Shown: in pieces, positions 26,290 through 35,729 of the stretch
Layout of the letters: every line of letters begins with the position of its first letter
Position numbering within the stretch: the first letter of the stretch is position 1
Program-made: the position numbers and the translations under genes
Assembly (NCBI RefSeq): GCF_907163125.1
Contig: NZ_OU015319.1
Coordinates: 558,001 to 622,000, forward strand
Direction: 5' to 3'
DNA: 64,000 nt
Origin: Cloacibacterium caeni
Lineage (GTDB): Bacteria > Bacteroidota > Bacteroidia > Flavobacteriales > Weeksellaceae
Notes under the pieces: model-generated
Database searches by the model: none
What the model was told of the DNA's origin: nothing
What the model saw: only the letters and a program-made list of their open reading frames with translations

Positions 26290-27369
26290 ATGAAAAAGAA
26301 ATTAATTTTAGAATCAGGTGAAGTTTTTCACGGACAAGGTTTTGGTGCAAATACCGATACTGAAGGAGAAGTGGTGTTCAATACTGGAATGACTGGTTAT
26401 CAGGAACTCATTTCGGACCCTTCATATTGCGGTCAGATTGTAACCATGACTTATCCATTAATTGGTAATTACGGAATTAATAGAGATGATTTCGAAAGTA
26501 TTGAGCCCGCAATTAAAGGCTTAATCGTGAGGGAATTGTGTGATTTTCCTTCTAATTTCAGAAGTCAATTGTCTTTAGATGAATTTTTTTCCAAAAAAAA
26601 GCTATCAGGAATTTCAGGGATTGATACCAGAAAACTGACCAGAATTATCAGAAATCACGGGGTTTTAAAAGGGAAAATTGTAGATGAAAATGCAGATGAA
26701 ACAGCAGTAATTGCTGAACTGAAAACTAAAAATTTCCCAACCAATCAAGTAGAGCAAGTTTCTACTAAAACGCCTTATGCAAGTCCGGGAAGAGGTTTCA
26801 AAGTGGTTTTAGTAGATTTTGGTTCTAAATTAGGCATCATCAGAGAACTTTCTCAGAGAGATTGTGACATCATCGTGGTATCTCAAGATACAACTGCAGA
26901 TGAGATTCTACTAATGAATCCAGATGGAGTAATGCTTTCTAACGGTCCTGGTGATCCACAAGATGTAAAAGGTGCTTCAGAATTAATCAATGGTTTACTG
27001 GGTAAAGTTCCAATCTTCGGAATTTGTTTAGGTCACCAGTTAATTGGTTTGGCTTGTGGAGCAAAAACCTATAAATTAAAATTCGGTCACAGAGGTGGAA
27101 ATCACCCAGTTCTAGATTTAAAAACAGGGAAAGTAGCGATTACTTCTCAGAATCACGGTTATGCAATAGACGAAGAATCTCTAGAAAATACCGATTTAGA
27201 AGTAACACACGTCGCTCTGAATGACAAAACAAACGAAGGAGTTCGTCATAAGAAATATCCATGTTTTTCGGTACAATATCATCCAGAAGCAAGTCCAGGT
27301 CCAGAAGATGCCAATTATCTTTTTGATGAATTTGTGGAAATGATGGAAGAGTTTAAAAAAGCCAAGTAA
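26290..27369 (+). CDS. carA: Carbamoyl-phosphate synthase small subunit
   Basis: This 359-residue glutaminase subunit supplies ammonia to CarB. The N-terminal CPSase domain ([31 protein letters not shown]) is followed by a class I glutamine amidotransferase: [20 protein letters not shown] with the nucleophile Cys, and [11 protein letters not shown] with the catalytic His and Glu. It is 61 bases after pyrB in the same direction. All catalytic residues are present. Confidence 0.96.
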   Translation: MKKKLILESGEVFHGQGFGANTDTEGEVVFNTGMTGYQELISDPSYCGQIVTMTYPLIGNYGINRDDFESIEPAIKGLIVRELCDFPSNFRSQLSLDEFFSKKKLSGISGIDTRKLTRIIRNHGVLKGKIVDENADETAVIAELKTKNFPTNQVEQVSTKTPYASPGRGFKVVLVDFGSKLGIIRELSQRDCDIIVVSQDTTADEILLMNPDGVMLSNGPGDPQDVKGASELINGLLGKVPIFGICLGHQLIGLACGAKTYKLKFGHRGGNHPVLDLKTGKVAITSQNHGYAIDEESLENTDLEVTHVALNDKTNEGVRHKKYPCFSVQYHPEASPGPEDANYLFDEFVEMMEEFKKAK

Positions 27370-27660
27370 AAAGTAAAAAGAGCCAAGTTTTATAAAATTT
27401 ATGAAGAGGAGATACTTTTTTATTTAAAATTAACAAAATAAGCCACGAAGTGGCGCAAGAAATAGCCAAGTGCAAAGCGCTTGGAAAATAAATTCAATCA
27501 ATGATAAAAACCACAAAGTTTGTCTTTCCATATGAATCTAAATTATGAGTTTAAAAATAATGGAAATCAAATTATCTTACAGACAAAAACTGAAAAAGAA
27601 GAAATAAAAATAGAAATAAAATCTGATGTCTTAAATCTGACATCTGAAATCTAATAAAAA
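27370..27660 (+). other. carA-carB intergenic region with repeats and a doubtful 40-codon ORF
   Basis: The 291-base gap is long for an operon. It contains two small hairpins (GCCAC/GTGGC near 27443-27455 and AAGTGC/GCGCTT near 27469-27482). An ORF from ATG 27532 to TAA 27654 ends inside the ATCT-rich repeat (TCTGATGT, TCTGACATCTGAAATCT). That repeat also occurs at about 17995-18030 and 35395-35420, so the ORF end is not under coding selection. I see no terminator that would split the operon. Confidence 0.5.
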
Positions 27661-30600
27661 ATGAAAAGAACAGATATTAAAACCATTTTAGTAATAGGAA
27701 GCGGCCCAATTATCATCGGGCAAGCTGCAGAATTTGACTATGCAGGAACTCAGGCTTGCCTTGCATTAAAAGAAGAAGGGTACAGAGTAATCCTCATCAA
27801 TTCTAATCCTGCTACCATCATGACCGATGTAGAAATTGCAGACAAAGTATATATAGAGCCAATTTCTCTTCCATTTGTAAGTCATATCATCAGAAAAGAA
27901 CGTCCAGATGCGCTTTTGCCAACTTTGGGTGGACAAACTGGATTGAACATGGCAGTAGAATTACAGAATTCTGGAATTTTAGAAGAATGTGGAGTAGAAG
28001 TTTTAGGAACCAAACTTTCTGCGATTAATAGAGCAGAAGACAGAGATTTGTTCCGTGAATTAATGAGAGAATTAAACGAGCCGGTTCCAGATTCTGATAT
28101 TGTAAATACAGTAGAAGGTGCATTAGCTTTTGCAGAAAAAATTGGTTATCCAGTAATTGTTCGTCCTGCTTTTACCATGGGTGGAACAGGTGGTGGAATC
28201 GCTCATGATGAATTGCAACTGACAGAAATTGCAGAACTTGGACTGAAATATTCTCCAGTGACTCAATGTTTAATTGAAAAATCAATTGCTGGGTTTAAAG
28301 AAATAGAATACGAAGTAATGCGCGACAAAAACGATAATGCTATCGTAGTTTGTAATATGGAAAACATAGATCCAGTAGGTGTTCATACTGGAGATTCTAT
28401 TGTAGTAGCGCCTTCGCAAACGCTTTCTGATAGAGAATATCAGATGCTCAGAAATGCTTCACTCAAAATTATTAGAGCACTAGGAATAGAAGGAGGCTGT
28501 AACGTTCAATTGGCTTTAGACCCTCATTCTTTCAACTATTATATCATCGAAGTAAATCCTAGAGTTTCTAGAAGTTCGGCTTTAGCAAGTAAAGCAACAG
28601 GTTATCCAATTGCGAAATTAGCCGCTAAAATTGCAGTGGGACTTACTTTAGACGAAATGCTTAATCCGGTTACAGGAAAAACATACGCATGTTTCGAGCC
28701 TGCTCTAGATTATGTAGTGACAAAAATTCCTAGATTCCCATTTGATAAATTCGAAACGGCTGACAGAAGACTTTCTACGCAGATGAAAGCAACGGGTGAA
28801 GTAATGGCGATTGGTAGAAGTTTTGAAGAATCATTAATGAAAGCGATTCGTTCTTTAGAAACGGGATTGCAACATTTAGGATTAAAAACCAAACCTGCAC
28901 TTGCCTTAACAGATGAAGATATCGAACGCAGAATTAGAGTGTGTGATGACGAAAGATTATTCATCATCGGCGAAGCTTTAAGAAGAGGTTATGATTGGGA
29001 AACCATTGTAGAATGGAGTAAAATAGATAAATTCTTCGTTTGGAAATTCAAAAAACTCATTGATTTTGAAAAAACCATTGCGGAAAATAAATTCAACAAA
29101 GAAATATTACTGGAAGCGAAAAGATTAGGCTTCTCAGACATTAATATCGCACATCTTTGGGAAACAGACCACAGAGAAATCTTCAAGTTCAGAAAAGAAA
29201 ACGGAGTAATGCCAGTTTACAAAATGGTAGATACTTGCGCCGCAGAATTTGAATCTGCTACTCCTTATTTCTACGGAACGTATGAAGAAGAAAACGAGAG
29301 CATTCCTTCTGATAAAGAGAAAATCATCGTTTTAGGTTCTGGTCCTATCAGAATTGGTCAAGGGGTAGAATTTGATTACGCTACCGTTCACTCAGTTTGG
29401 GCAATCAAACAAATGGGTTACGAAGCAATTATCATCAATAATAACCCAGAAACGGTTTCTACGGATTTCTCGATTTCGGATAAGCTATATTTCGAGCCTT
29501 TAACAGAGGAAGATGTAATGAACATCATAGAACTCGAAAAACCAAAAGGAGTGATTGTACAGTTTGGTGGACAAACTGCAATCAACCTTGCAGATAAATT
29601 AGCAGCTCATGGTGTAGAAATTCTGGGGACTTCTCTAGAAGATTTAGACAGAGCCGAAAACAGAGATAAATTCGAACATGCACTGCAAGAATTAGGCATT
29701 CCACAACCATTGGGTAAAACGTGTTTCTCTAAAGAAGAAGCAATTAAAATTGCCAATGAAATTGGATTCCCAGTATTGGTGAGACCAAGTTACGTTCTGG
29801 GAGGAAGAGCAATGGAAATCGTATACAACGATGCAGAACTAGACCATTACATGGAACATGCGGTAGATGCAAGTCCAGAACACCCTGTTTTAGTAGACCG
29901 TTACCTTACCGGAAAAGAAGTAGAAGTAGATGCGATTTGCGATGGCGAAACTACAGTCATTCCAGGAATTATGGAACACATCGAAAGAGCGGGAGTTCAC
30001 TCAGGAGATTCTATTGCGGTATATCCTCCACAAACGCTTACTCCAGACCAGATTGCAACACTAGAAGATTATACCAAACGTTTAGCAAAAGGGTTGAAAG
30101 TAGTAGGTTTAATGAATATTCAGTATGTAATTTCTGATGGAAATGTCTATGTGATTGAGGTAAATCCGCGTTCTTCTAGAACCGTTCCTTTCTTGTCAAA
30201 AATCACAGAAGTTCCGATGGCGAATTTAGCGACCAAAGCAATTCTCGGAGCAAATCTGAAAGATTTAGGCTATAAAGATGGATTGGTTCCAAATAAAGAA
30301 GGAATTTTTGTAAAAGTACCAGTATTCTCGTTCAGTAAATTAACAAGAGTAGATGTAACTTTAGGTCCAGAAATGAAATCTACGGGAGAAGTAATGGGCA
30401 AAGATTCTACGCTAGAAAAAGCCTTGTACAAAGGTTTAATCGGTGCAGGTAGAAAAGTGCCTTTGCATGGTTCTATCTTATTCACCATAGATGATGTAAA
30501 TAAGCCAGAAGCCGCAAAATTAGCAAAAAGATTCTACGATATAGGTTTCAAAATTTGGGCAACCAGAGGAACTTCTAGATATTTTAACGAACTCAATATC

Positions 30601-30840
30601 CCAACCAAAATTGGATATAAAATAGAAGAAGAAACAGAGAACTTAATCAGTTTAATCCAGAAAGGAAAAGTACAATATGTAGTGAATACTACTACGAAAG
30701 GAAAACAATCGATGAATGACGGGTTCTTAATCCGTAGAACTTCGGTAGAAAATGGCGTTCCTTGTCTTACCAGTATGGATACCGTAGAAGCAATGCTCAA
30801 AGTAATCGAAAGCATGACTTTCAAAATGGAAAAAATGTAA
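27661..30840 (+). CDS. carB: Carbamoyl-phosphate synthase large subunit
   Basis: At 1059 residues this is a full-length CarB made of two homologous ATP-grasp halves. The first half starts [23 protein letters not shown] and the second [22 protein letters not shown]; each includes a metal-binding IIEVNPR / VIEVNPR segment. The C-terminal MGS-like allosteric domain ([17 protein letters not shown] and on to the end) is where UMP and IMP bind in well-studied members. It makes carbamoyl phosphate for pyrB and for arginine synthesis. It ends the operon, with a terminator 60 bases downstream. Confidence 0.97.
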   Translation: MKRTDIKTILVIGSGPIIIGQAAEFDYAGTQACLALKEEGYRVILINSNPATIMTDVEIADKVYIEPISLPFVSHIIRKERPDALLPTLGGQTGLNMAVELQNSGILEECGVEVLGTKLSAINRAEDRDLFRELMRELNEPVPDSDIVNTVEGALAFAEKIGYPVIVRPAFTMGGTGGGIAHDELQLTEIAELGLKYSPVTQCLIEKSIAGFKEIEYEVMRDKNDNAIVVCNMENIDPVGVHTGDSIVVAPSQTLSDREYQMLRNASLKIIRALGIEGGCNVQLALDPHSFNYYIIEVNPRVSRSSALASKATGYPIAKLAAKIAVGLTLDEMLNPVTGKTYACFEPALDYVVTKIPRFPFDKFETADRRLSTQMKATGEVMAIGRSFEESLMKAIRSLETGLQHLGLKTKPALALTDEDIERRIRVCDDERLFIIGEALRRGYDWETIVEWSKIDKFFVWKFKKLIDFEKTIAENKFNKEILLEAKRLGFSDINIAHLWETDHREIFKFRKENGVMPVYKMVDTCAAEFESATPYFYGTYEEENESIPSDKEKIIVLGSGPIRIGQGVEFDYATVHSVWAIKQMGYEAIIINNNPETVSTDFSISDKLYFEPLTEEDVMNIIELEKPKGVIVQFGGQTAINLADKLAAHGVEILGTSLEDLDRAENRDKFEHALQELGIPQPLGKTCFSKEEAIKIANEIGFPVLVRPSYVLGGRAMEIVYNDAELDHYMEHAVDASPEHPVLVDRYLTGKEVEVDAICDGETTVIPGIMEHIERAGVHSGDSIAVYPPQTLTPDQIATLEDYTKRLAKGLKVVGLMNIQYVISDGNVYVIEVNPRSSRTVPFLSKITEVPMANLATKAILGANLKDLGYKDGLVPNKEGIFVKVPVFSFSKLTRVDVTLGPEMKSTGEVMGKDSTLEKALYKGLIGAGRKVPLHGSILFTIDDVNKPEAAKLAKRFYDIGFKIWATRGTSRYFNELNIPTKIGYKIEEETENLISLIQKGKVQYVVNTTTKGKQSMNDGFLIRRTSVENGVPCLTSMDTVEAMLKVIESMTFKMEKM

Positions 30841-30899
30841 ATCTGCTTTGTCAAAGTTTTTGCGAAGCAAAGAAATCTTTGACAAAGTTTTTAATAGAT

Positions 30900-30934
30900 A
30901 ACCTCTAAGATTTTATTTCTTAGAGGTTTTTTTT
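30900..30934 (+). terminator. Terminator after carB
   Basis: Stem AACCTCTAAGA/TCTTAGAGGTT is followed by a T-run. A longer-range inverted repeat CTTTGTCAAAG/CTTTGACAAAG lies just before it (30845-30890). Confidence 0.85.
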
Positions 30935-30941
30935 ATATTTG
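30934..30941 (+). promoter_or_regulatory. -7 element for the WYL gene
   Basis: TATATTTG, a perfect TAnnTTTG match, lies 18 bases before the WYL gene ATG and abuts the carB terminator. No clear -33 is present. Confidence 0.55.
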
Positions 30942-30959
30942 AAATAGAAAAATAACTAA

Positions 30960-31865
30960 ATGAATAGAAAGTTTTTAAGAATGGTTTTTTTAGTTAGAAC
31001 TGTTTTGCAATACAATGGTAAATTTAATCGTGAAGATATTATTGATGAGATATTAAAGAGGTTTAAAGCCTATGAAGATATTGAAATACTTAGAATGGAT
31101 GAATATCCTATTTCAACTTTTGATAAGGATAAGAAAGCAATTAAAGACGCTTGGAAAATTGATTTAGAATGTAAAAATAATTTGTATTATATAAATACAG
31201 ATTTTGAAAGTGTGTTTCAAAACGATATACTTAATTCATTGGTTTTTCTTTCATCAATTAATACAGATATGTTGCTTCCTAGTTATGTAATTACTGAGAC
31301 TAGAAAAAATACAGGTATGGAATATTTTCATACTATTTCATCTGCTATAGAAAAAAAACTTTGTCTCAAAATTTCTTATTTTGATTATGTAACAGAAAAT
31401 GAAAATGAAAAATTAATAAATCCATATCGTTTGAAGCAAAAAGATTTTAAATGGTATGTTTTGGCTAAAGATATAAATGATGGCGCAATTTCTTTTAAAA
31501 GTTATGCACTAGAAAGAATTAGAACAATTGATATTTTGGGAAAGTTTAAATCAGATTTAAGTATAGATTTTGAAACACCCTACAAAGATTCAATTGGTAT
31601 GTTTACTAATGAATTTCCTACAAAGGTTGTGGTAGAATACGATTATAGAGATGGTAACTATTTGAAAGCTAATCCTATTCATCATTCCCAAAAAATTCTA
31701 TCACAAAAAGAGAACCGAATTACTTTTGAGTTTTTTATAAAACCAAATGAAGATTTTATAATGGAATTAATGAAACGTTCTTGGTCTTTAAAAGTGATAG
31801 AACCTATTTTTCTAAAACAGAAAATTATGAATTATTGGAAATTGGCTTTGGAGAGAAATGAATGA
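30960..31865 (+). CDS. WYL-domain transcriptional regulator
   Basis: This 301-residue protein has an N-terminal winged-helix-like region (RMVFLVRTVLQYNGKFNREDIIDEI) and a WYL domain at about 125-200: AIEKKLCLKISYFDY, INPYRLKQKDFKWYVLAKD, FKSYALERI. A C-terminal WCX-like extension follows (VVVEYDYRDGNYLKANPIHHSQ). WYL regulators often control defence and DNA-repair genes and sense nucleic-acid ligands. The gene is tail-to-tail with the DUF3883 gene (2 bases apart), so it is likely the regulator of that three-gene operon. Confidence 0.85.
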   Translation: MNRKFLRMVFLVRTVLQYNGKFNREDIIDEILKRFKAYEDIEILRMDEYPISTFDKDKKAIKDAWKIDLECKNNLYYINTDFESVFQNDILNSLVFLSSINTDMLLPSYVITETRKNTGMEYFHTISSAIEKKLCLKISYFDYVTENENEKLINPYRLKQKDFKWYVLAKDINDGAISFKSYALERIRTIDILGKFKSDLSIDFETPYKDSIGMFTNEFPTKVVVEYDYRDGNYLKANPIHHSQKILSQKENRITFEFFIKPNEDFIMELMKRSWSLKVIEPIFLKQKIMNYWKLALERNE

Positions 31866-31867
31866 AT

Positions 31868-32554
31868 CTATTTTTTATTTGTCAGTTTTAAGGATTTTAT
31901 AATTTTATAAGATATTTTATCTTCTTTGTCATTTTCATCAAAAAACTCATTGTTTTCAAATTTTAATATTTTGATATGTCTATTTTTAGCGCTAGAATTA
32001 CAATTTGAAACAATACAAATTCTATAATTTTCTTGATTTTCTTGTAATTTATTATATTCATTTTCGCTTAAATTTATAGAATAAAATTTTCCATTAAGTC
32101 CTTTAACCTCAAGTAATAATTTTATGTTACCAATTGTTGTTTCTAAATCCCAACCACAGTTTTTTGATTCTACACTCTCTACTTTGTAGCCTTTTTTTTC
32201 ATAAAAAGCTTTAATATCATCTATTGCTCGTTTTTCACTCCTTTTCGCTTTTTTTTCGTTGTTTTTTCTATCAAATACATTATAATTGTTTGGATCTAGA
32301 TTTTTAAATTCAACAAATCTTTTCAAATAGGTTTTTTCATTTTTTTCAAACCTAGTATTTTTATCCATCGAATTTAAGAATGTATCGATATCTGAAGTAC
32401 TTTGTTCAAAAAAAGAACTAAGTTTATTTCTTTCTATATAACGATTAATTCCCTTAAGATAGTTATTTGCAAAAATCAAAGTATCTTTGATAGTGGAGTC
32501 GGATTTACTTGGATAAATATTTTTTAACCAATCTTCGAATTGTTTCTCACTCAT
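31868..32554 (-). CDS. DUF3883-type restriction-nuclease-like protein
   Basis: This 228-residue protein has a helical N-terminal half (residues 1-105, SEKQFEDWLKNIYPSK onward). The C-terminal DUF3883/Mrr-like PD-(D/E)xK fold includes IDDIKAFYEKKGYKVESVES, GWDLET, KLLLEVKG and INLSENEYNKL. The D...ExK triad (GWDLE and EVKG) of restriction-type endonucleases is present. It is the last gene of a three-gene minus-strand operon behind an AlbA_2 protein. It is the likely nuclease of the presumed defence set; target and trigger are unknown. Confidence 0.78.
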   Translation of the reverse strand: MSEKQFEDWLKNIYPSKSDSTIKDTLIFANNYLKGINRYIERNKLSSFFEQSTSDIDTFLNSMDKNTRFEKNEKTYLKRFVEFKNLDPNNYNVFDRKNNEKKAKRSEKRAIDDIKAFYEKKGYKVESVESKNCGWDLETTIGNIKLLLEVKGLNGKFYSINLSENEYNKLQENQENYRICIVSNCNSSAKNRHIKILKFENNEFFDENDKEDKISYKIIKSLKLTNKK

Positions 32555-32578
32555 AGTATTATTTTTTATTAAACAAAT

Positions 32579-33442
32579 TTAGTGAAAATTTCTATCAAAA
32601 TCAATTACATTTCCTAAGTTGTTTCGGTAAAAAAACACGCCGTTATAAAAAATATTTTGTTCTGATTTTGGGATAGCTATACTTATAAAATTACAGCCAA
32701 GAATGTTTTCTGCTTTTATTATAATTTTTTTTGCAAAATCTTTATAAATACAGGAAATCAGCCTATTAATAATATACTCAAAAGATATAATGTTTTCATT
32801 TGCAGAATAATTATCAAAGCTAGATTTTTGCCCAATAATAATTGTTCCACCATCAGAATTTGCAAAAGCACAGATGCTTTCTAATAACAATTCAATGTCA
32901 GATTTTCTATTTTTTATTTTAAATTCTATGAATTCTATTTCCTTAGGAGATTTCCCCAAAATTTTATTTTTTTTAGAAACTTCTTCCAATCTTCTACCCA
33001 TAAAAAGAATGTAAGAATGTTTATTTTCAAAATTAATTTTCAATAGATCAAAGTACTTTTTTTCTATTTTTTTTCCCTGTTCTATGTGTCTTTTCAGAAT
33101 TTCATTTAAAGAAAAATGAATATTAATAAGATAAATTTGGTTTTCTTTATCAGCCAAGTCATATTTTTTTACATCTTCATTAATTCTAATATAGATAGAG
33201 ATGCCTTTTAAATAATTCTCGGGATTTTTATAGATAATTTTGCTTGTTTTTTCATCTCGCCATATTTCTCCTTCTCGTTCTAAAACATTTATTGCTGCTT
33301 CGTAATATTCAAAGGCTTTTTCTCTTGCAAAAAGAATGTCTTGATTTGTAAATACTTGTTGGTGTATTCTCCTTAAACCAGAATTATTGGTGATAAATTG
33401 AGTTTTTACAACAAAGCTAATAAGAGGTAATTTAGTTTCCAT
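32579..33442 (-). CDS. AlbA_2 (Schlafen-type) domain protein
   Basis: This 287-residue protein has an AlbA_2/Schlafen putative ATP-binding domain at about 165-265: EFIEFKIKNRKSDIELLLESICAFANSDGGTIIIG, whose EFK...AFANSDGG block is diagnostic, and a later FISIAIPKS strand. The N-terminal 160 residues are not a family I know. They include FAREKAFEYYEAAINVLERE, which resembles a segment of the next upstream protein. The gene is 3 bases after the upstream gene and 24 bases before the DUF3883 gene. AlbA_2 domains occur in several anti-phage proteins. Confidence 0.75.
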   Translation of the reverse strand: METKLPLISFVVKTQFITNNSGLRRIHQQVFTNQDILFAREKAFEYYEAAINVLEREGEIWRDEKTSKIIYKNPENYLKGISIYIRINEDVKKYDLADKENQIYLINIHFSLNEILKRHIEQGKKIEKKYFDLLKINFENKHSYILFMGRRLEEVSKKNKILGKSPKEIEFIEFKIKNRKSDIELLLESICAFANSDGGTIIIGQKSSFDNYSANENIISFEYIINRLISCIYKDFAKKIIIKAENILGCNFISIAIPKSEQNIFYNGVFFYRNNLGNVIDFDRNFH

Positions 33443-33445
33443 AGT

Positions 33446-34423
33446 TTAGATAATATTGATAATTTCTTGTAATTCAGGATTTATATATTTTATTTCGAAA
33501 ATTTCTGTAAGTGTTGTTTGTTCATCTACTTCTGTTAGTCCTTTATTGTTTCGGATGTATAATTTTCCTTGTTTCGAATAGATTAGTTCTTCAGCATAAT
33601 AATTTTCATAGCAAAAAACTTCATAATTTATTGCATCAATTTCTAAAGAATCATAATGCTTTAATTTATTCTCAGAATCATAAGCTTTTTCTAAAATTTT
33701 TAAAACTCTAATTTTAAACCCCGAATTTTTTTTAGGAATGAATAGATATTTATTTAAATAAAAAGAATTAAGAAAGGAAAGATATATTTTTTCTATATCA
33801 TTAAAATTTTCTGTTAACAAAATCTCTTTTTGGTATAAATTTTCTTTATCATAAAAAAGTTGTTTTAATTCTCTTTTCTTAATCTGGTTAAAAAAGTTGT
33901 TTTTAGAAATGACAGGACGTAATTCTAAATTATTGTAATCTAAAAAATCTTTTAAAATTTTTATTTCTAAATTAATTGATTGATAATCTGTATTTTTGAA
34001 ATCTAAAATGCATTCTTTTATATTATATTTTGAGCTAGATAACATTATCCTCAGAAAACCATAATTTTCAAGTATTTCTTGACCATTATTTCTAATTCTA
34101 TAAGCATCCCACATAATATAATCATTGTAAGAATATTGAATAGAGTACTCTGAAATTTTTTCAAAATCTAAAATTTGTGTATTTTCTAAACAAGGTAAAT
34201 CTTCTTTCTTTTCAATTTTTTTTAATTCCAAAGAATTATTATCTGTGAAAAATTTAATAGTGATAATTTCTCTTTCAATAGCTTTTTTAATTATATCTGA
34301 TAAATAGATTATAGCTTTTTCCCTTGCAATCCTGGGATTTGAATCTTTAAATTCTCTTGTTTCATAATTTAATAATAAATTAAGTATTGCTGGTATTTCT
34401 ACTGTGTAAATATAGTTATCCAT
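33446..34423 (-). CDS. Unknown protein, first gene of the AlbA_2/DUF3883 operon
   Basis: I do not recognise this 325-residue protein. Residues near 30-60 (NPRIAREKAIIYLSDIIKKAIERE) resemble a stretch of the AlbA_2 protein, so the two share an N-terminal module. The rest is charged and mixed alpha/beta, with no signal peptide or membrane segment. I chose ATG 34423; a TTG six codons upstream falls inside the promoter-like CTTTG. It is only 3 bases before the AlbA_2 gene, so the two are translationally linked. It could be a sensor or adaptor subunit. Confidence 0.65.
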   Translation of the reverse strand: MDNYIYTVEIPAILNLLLNYETREFKDSNPRIAREKAIIYLSDIIKKAIEREIITIKFFTDNNSLELKKIEKKEDLPCLENTQILDFEKISEYSIQYSYNDYIMWDAYRIRNNGQEILENYGFLRIMLSSSKYNIKECILDFKNTDYQSINLEIKILKDFLDYNNLELRPVISKNNFFNQIKKRELKQLFYDKENLYQKEILLTENFNDIEKIYLSFLNSFYLNKYLFIPKKNSGFKIRVLKILEKAYDSENKLKHYDSLEIDAINYEVFCYENYYAEELIYSKQGKLYIRNNKGLTEVDEQTTLTEIFEIKYINPELQEIINII

Positions 34424-34455
34424 CTCTGTAATTTTTTGCAAAGAAAATTAATTTA

Positions 34456-34476
34456 ACTACCAAAAACAGGTAGTTT
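34456..34476. promoter_or_regulatory. Inverted repeat in the promoter region of the three-gene operon
   Basis: AACTACC and GGTAGTT are separated by 7 bases, 33 bases before the first ATG of the minus-strand operon. It overlaps the -33/-7 zone, where TTTTTGG and TTTCTTTG can be seen on the minus strand. It could be an operator for the WYL protein. Confidence 0.5.
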
Positions 34477-34545
34477 ACAATTTGCACACAAAAAAACTTA
34501 AAGGTTTTTTGTTTGAAAAATATTATCTTTATCAAAAATTTAAAA

Positions 34546-35172
34546 ATGATATTTATGTTAAAAAGAATTTCACTTTTCGCATTTCTAAATGTAGCAATGC
34601 TTGGTTTTTCTCAGCAATATAACATTCCGGCTGTAAGCCCAAGACAAACCGTAGAACAGCAATTTTCGGTGACCAAAATTTCTATAGAATATGGTAGACC
34701 TGCGGTAAAAGGAAGAAAAGTCTTCGGAGAACTGGTTCCTTTCGGTCAAGTTTGGAGAGCTGGAGCGAATGAAGCTACCAAAATTACTTTTGGTCAAGAA
34801 GTGCTTTTTGGCGGTCAAAAAGTGAAAAAAGGAACCTACGCTTTGTATGTGATTCCTCAAGAAAAAGAATGGAAAATCATTTTAAACAGAGGGGTTAACA
34901 ATTGGGGAGCTTATACCTATGATGCAAAAGAAGATGTAGCAACCACTACCGTTCCTGTAAAAATGATGAACGAAAAAATGGAGCGTTTTACCATAAATTT
35001 CGAAGATATTACAGACGAAAAACTCAATTTAGTTTTCGAGTGGGACAAAACCAGAGCAGATGTTCCGGTAGAAATTCTAAATGTAGAAGAAACACTACAG
35101 ATTATTGATAATTTAAAGGCGATTAAAAAAATAGAAAGCGATATTAAAAAGAAAAACGAACCGAAAAAGTAA
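34546..35172 (+). CDS. DUF2911 domain protein, secreted
   Basis: This protein of about 208 residues has a signal peptide (LKRISLFAFLNVAMLGFSQ). The DUF2911 domain follows: VSPRQTVEQQFSVTKISIEYGRPAVKGRKVFGELVPFGQVWRAGANEATKI and FGGQKVKKGTYALYVIPQ. The family is widespread in Bacteroidetes and has no known function; it is predicted periplasmic or extracytoplasmic. ATGs at 34546 and 34555 are both plausible starts; a TTG at 34513 is too far upstream. It resumes ordinary chromosome sequence after the WYL island. Confidence 0.85.
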   Translation: MIFMLKRISLFAFLNVAMLGFSQQYNIPAVSPRQTVEQQFSVTKISIEYGRPAVKGRKVFGELVPFGQVWRAGANEATKITFGQEVLFGGQKVKKGTYALYVIPQEKEWKIILNRGVNNWGAYTYDAKEDVATTTVPVKMMNEKMERFTINFEDITDEKLNLVFEWDKTRADVPVEILNVEETLQIIDNLKAIKKIESDIKKKNEPKK

Positions 35173-35204
35173 TTTTTGGGCGCGTCCTTTTTTTGCCAAC
35201 GCTA

Positions 35205-35240
35205 AAAACGCTTTTAGAAATTTTTCTAAAAGCGTTTTTT
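35205..35240 (+). terminator. Terminator after the DUF2911 gene
   Basis: A 16-bp stem (arms 35205-35220 and 35223-35238, containing ACGCTTTTAGAAA and its complement) ends in TTTTTT. Confidence 0.85.
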
Positions 35241-35729
35241 CATCCGCCGAAAAAAGGTCGGTCTTCGTGTAGTCGCTTTTTTAATTTTTTAGAAAAAAAT
35301 TAAAAAGAGCTCCAACAATACACTTCGCCCTCGCGCAAAAACAACAGAATTTTAAATAATTGTCACTCTGAGCGGTAGTCGAAGAGTCCCATCCAACATC
35401 TCACATCTAAAATCTAAAATCAAAAATACTTGTTCATTTTTCGGTTGTATCATCCATTCCTAAAAATTTACATTTGCATTACTTTGTCAAAGATATTACT
35501 ATTTTCCAATATTTCATTTGATTGCTTCAAAGTGCTTGTTTCAGTGGGTTTTACAATTTTAAGATAAGAAAACTAACGAATCCGAAAGCATCCAAATTAA
35601 GAGTTTGTTGAACTGCTTGTTGTACTTTTGTATCAGGTTGCTTCCCTTTGCGAAACCTTCTATTTAAAGGGTTTCTTTGCTTTGCACTGTTTTGCAAAGG
35701 GAATATAAAACCTAAAAATATACAACATT
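35241..35729. other. Intergenic junction before the integrase; candidate element end
   Basis: No gene is seen in these 489 bases. They contain the repeat related to 1685-1765 (35266-35320), the dispersed block TCACTCTGAGCGGTAGTCGAA (35361-35381), an ATCT-rich stretch (35395-35420), and nested inverted repeats just before the integrase (CCCTTTGC at 35644-35651, GCAAAGGG at 35694-35701, GAAACC/GGGTTTC between them). The inverted repeats are candidates for integrase arm sites or an attachment site, but I could not find a matching direct repeat at the right side. Confidence 0.4.

Noticed and set aside
27532-27654. 40-codon ORF between carA and carB
   Set aside because: Its 3' third lies in a dispersed repeat, so it is unlikely to be a selected protein; it is noted only as part of the intergenic feature.
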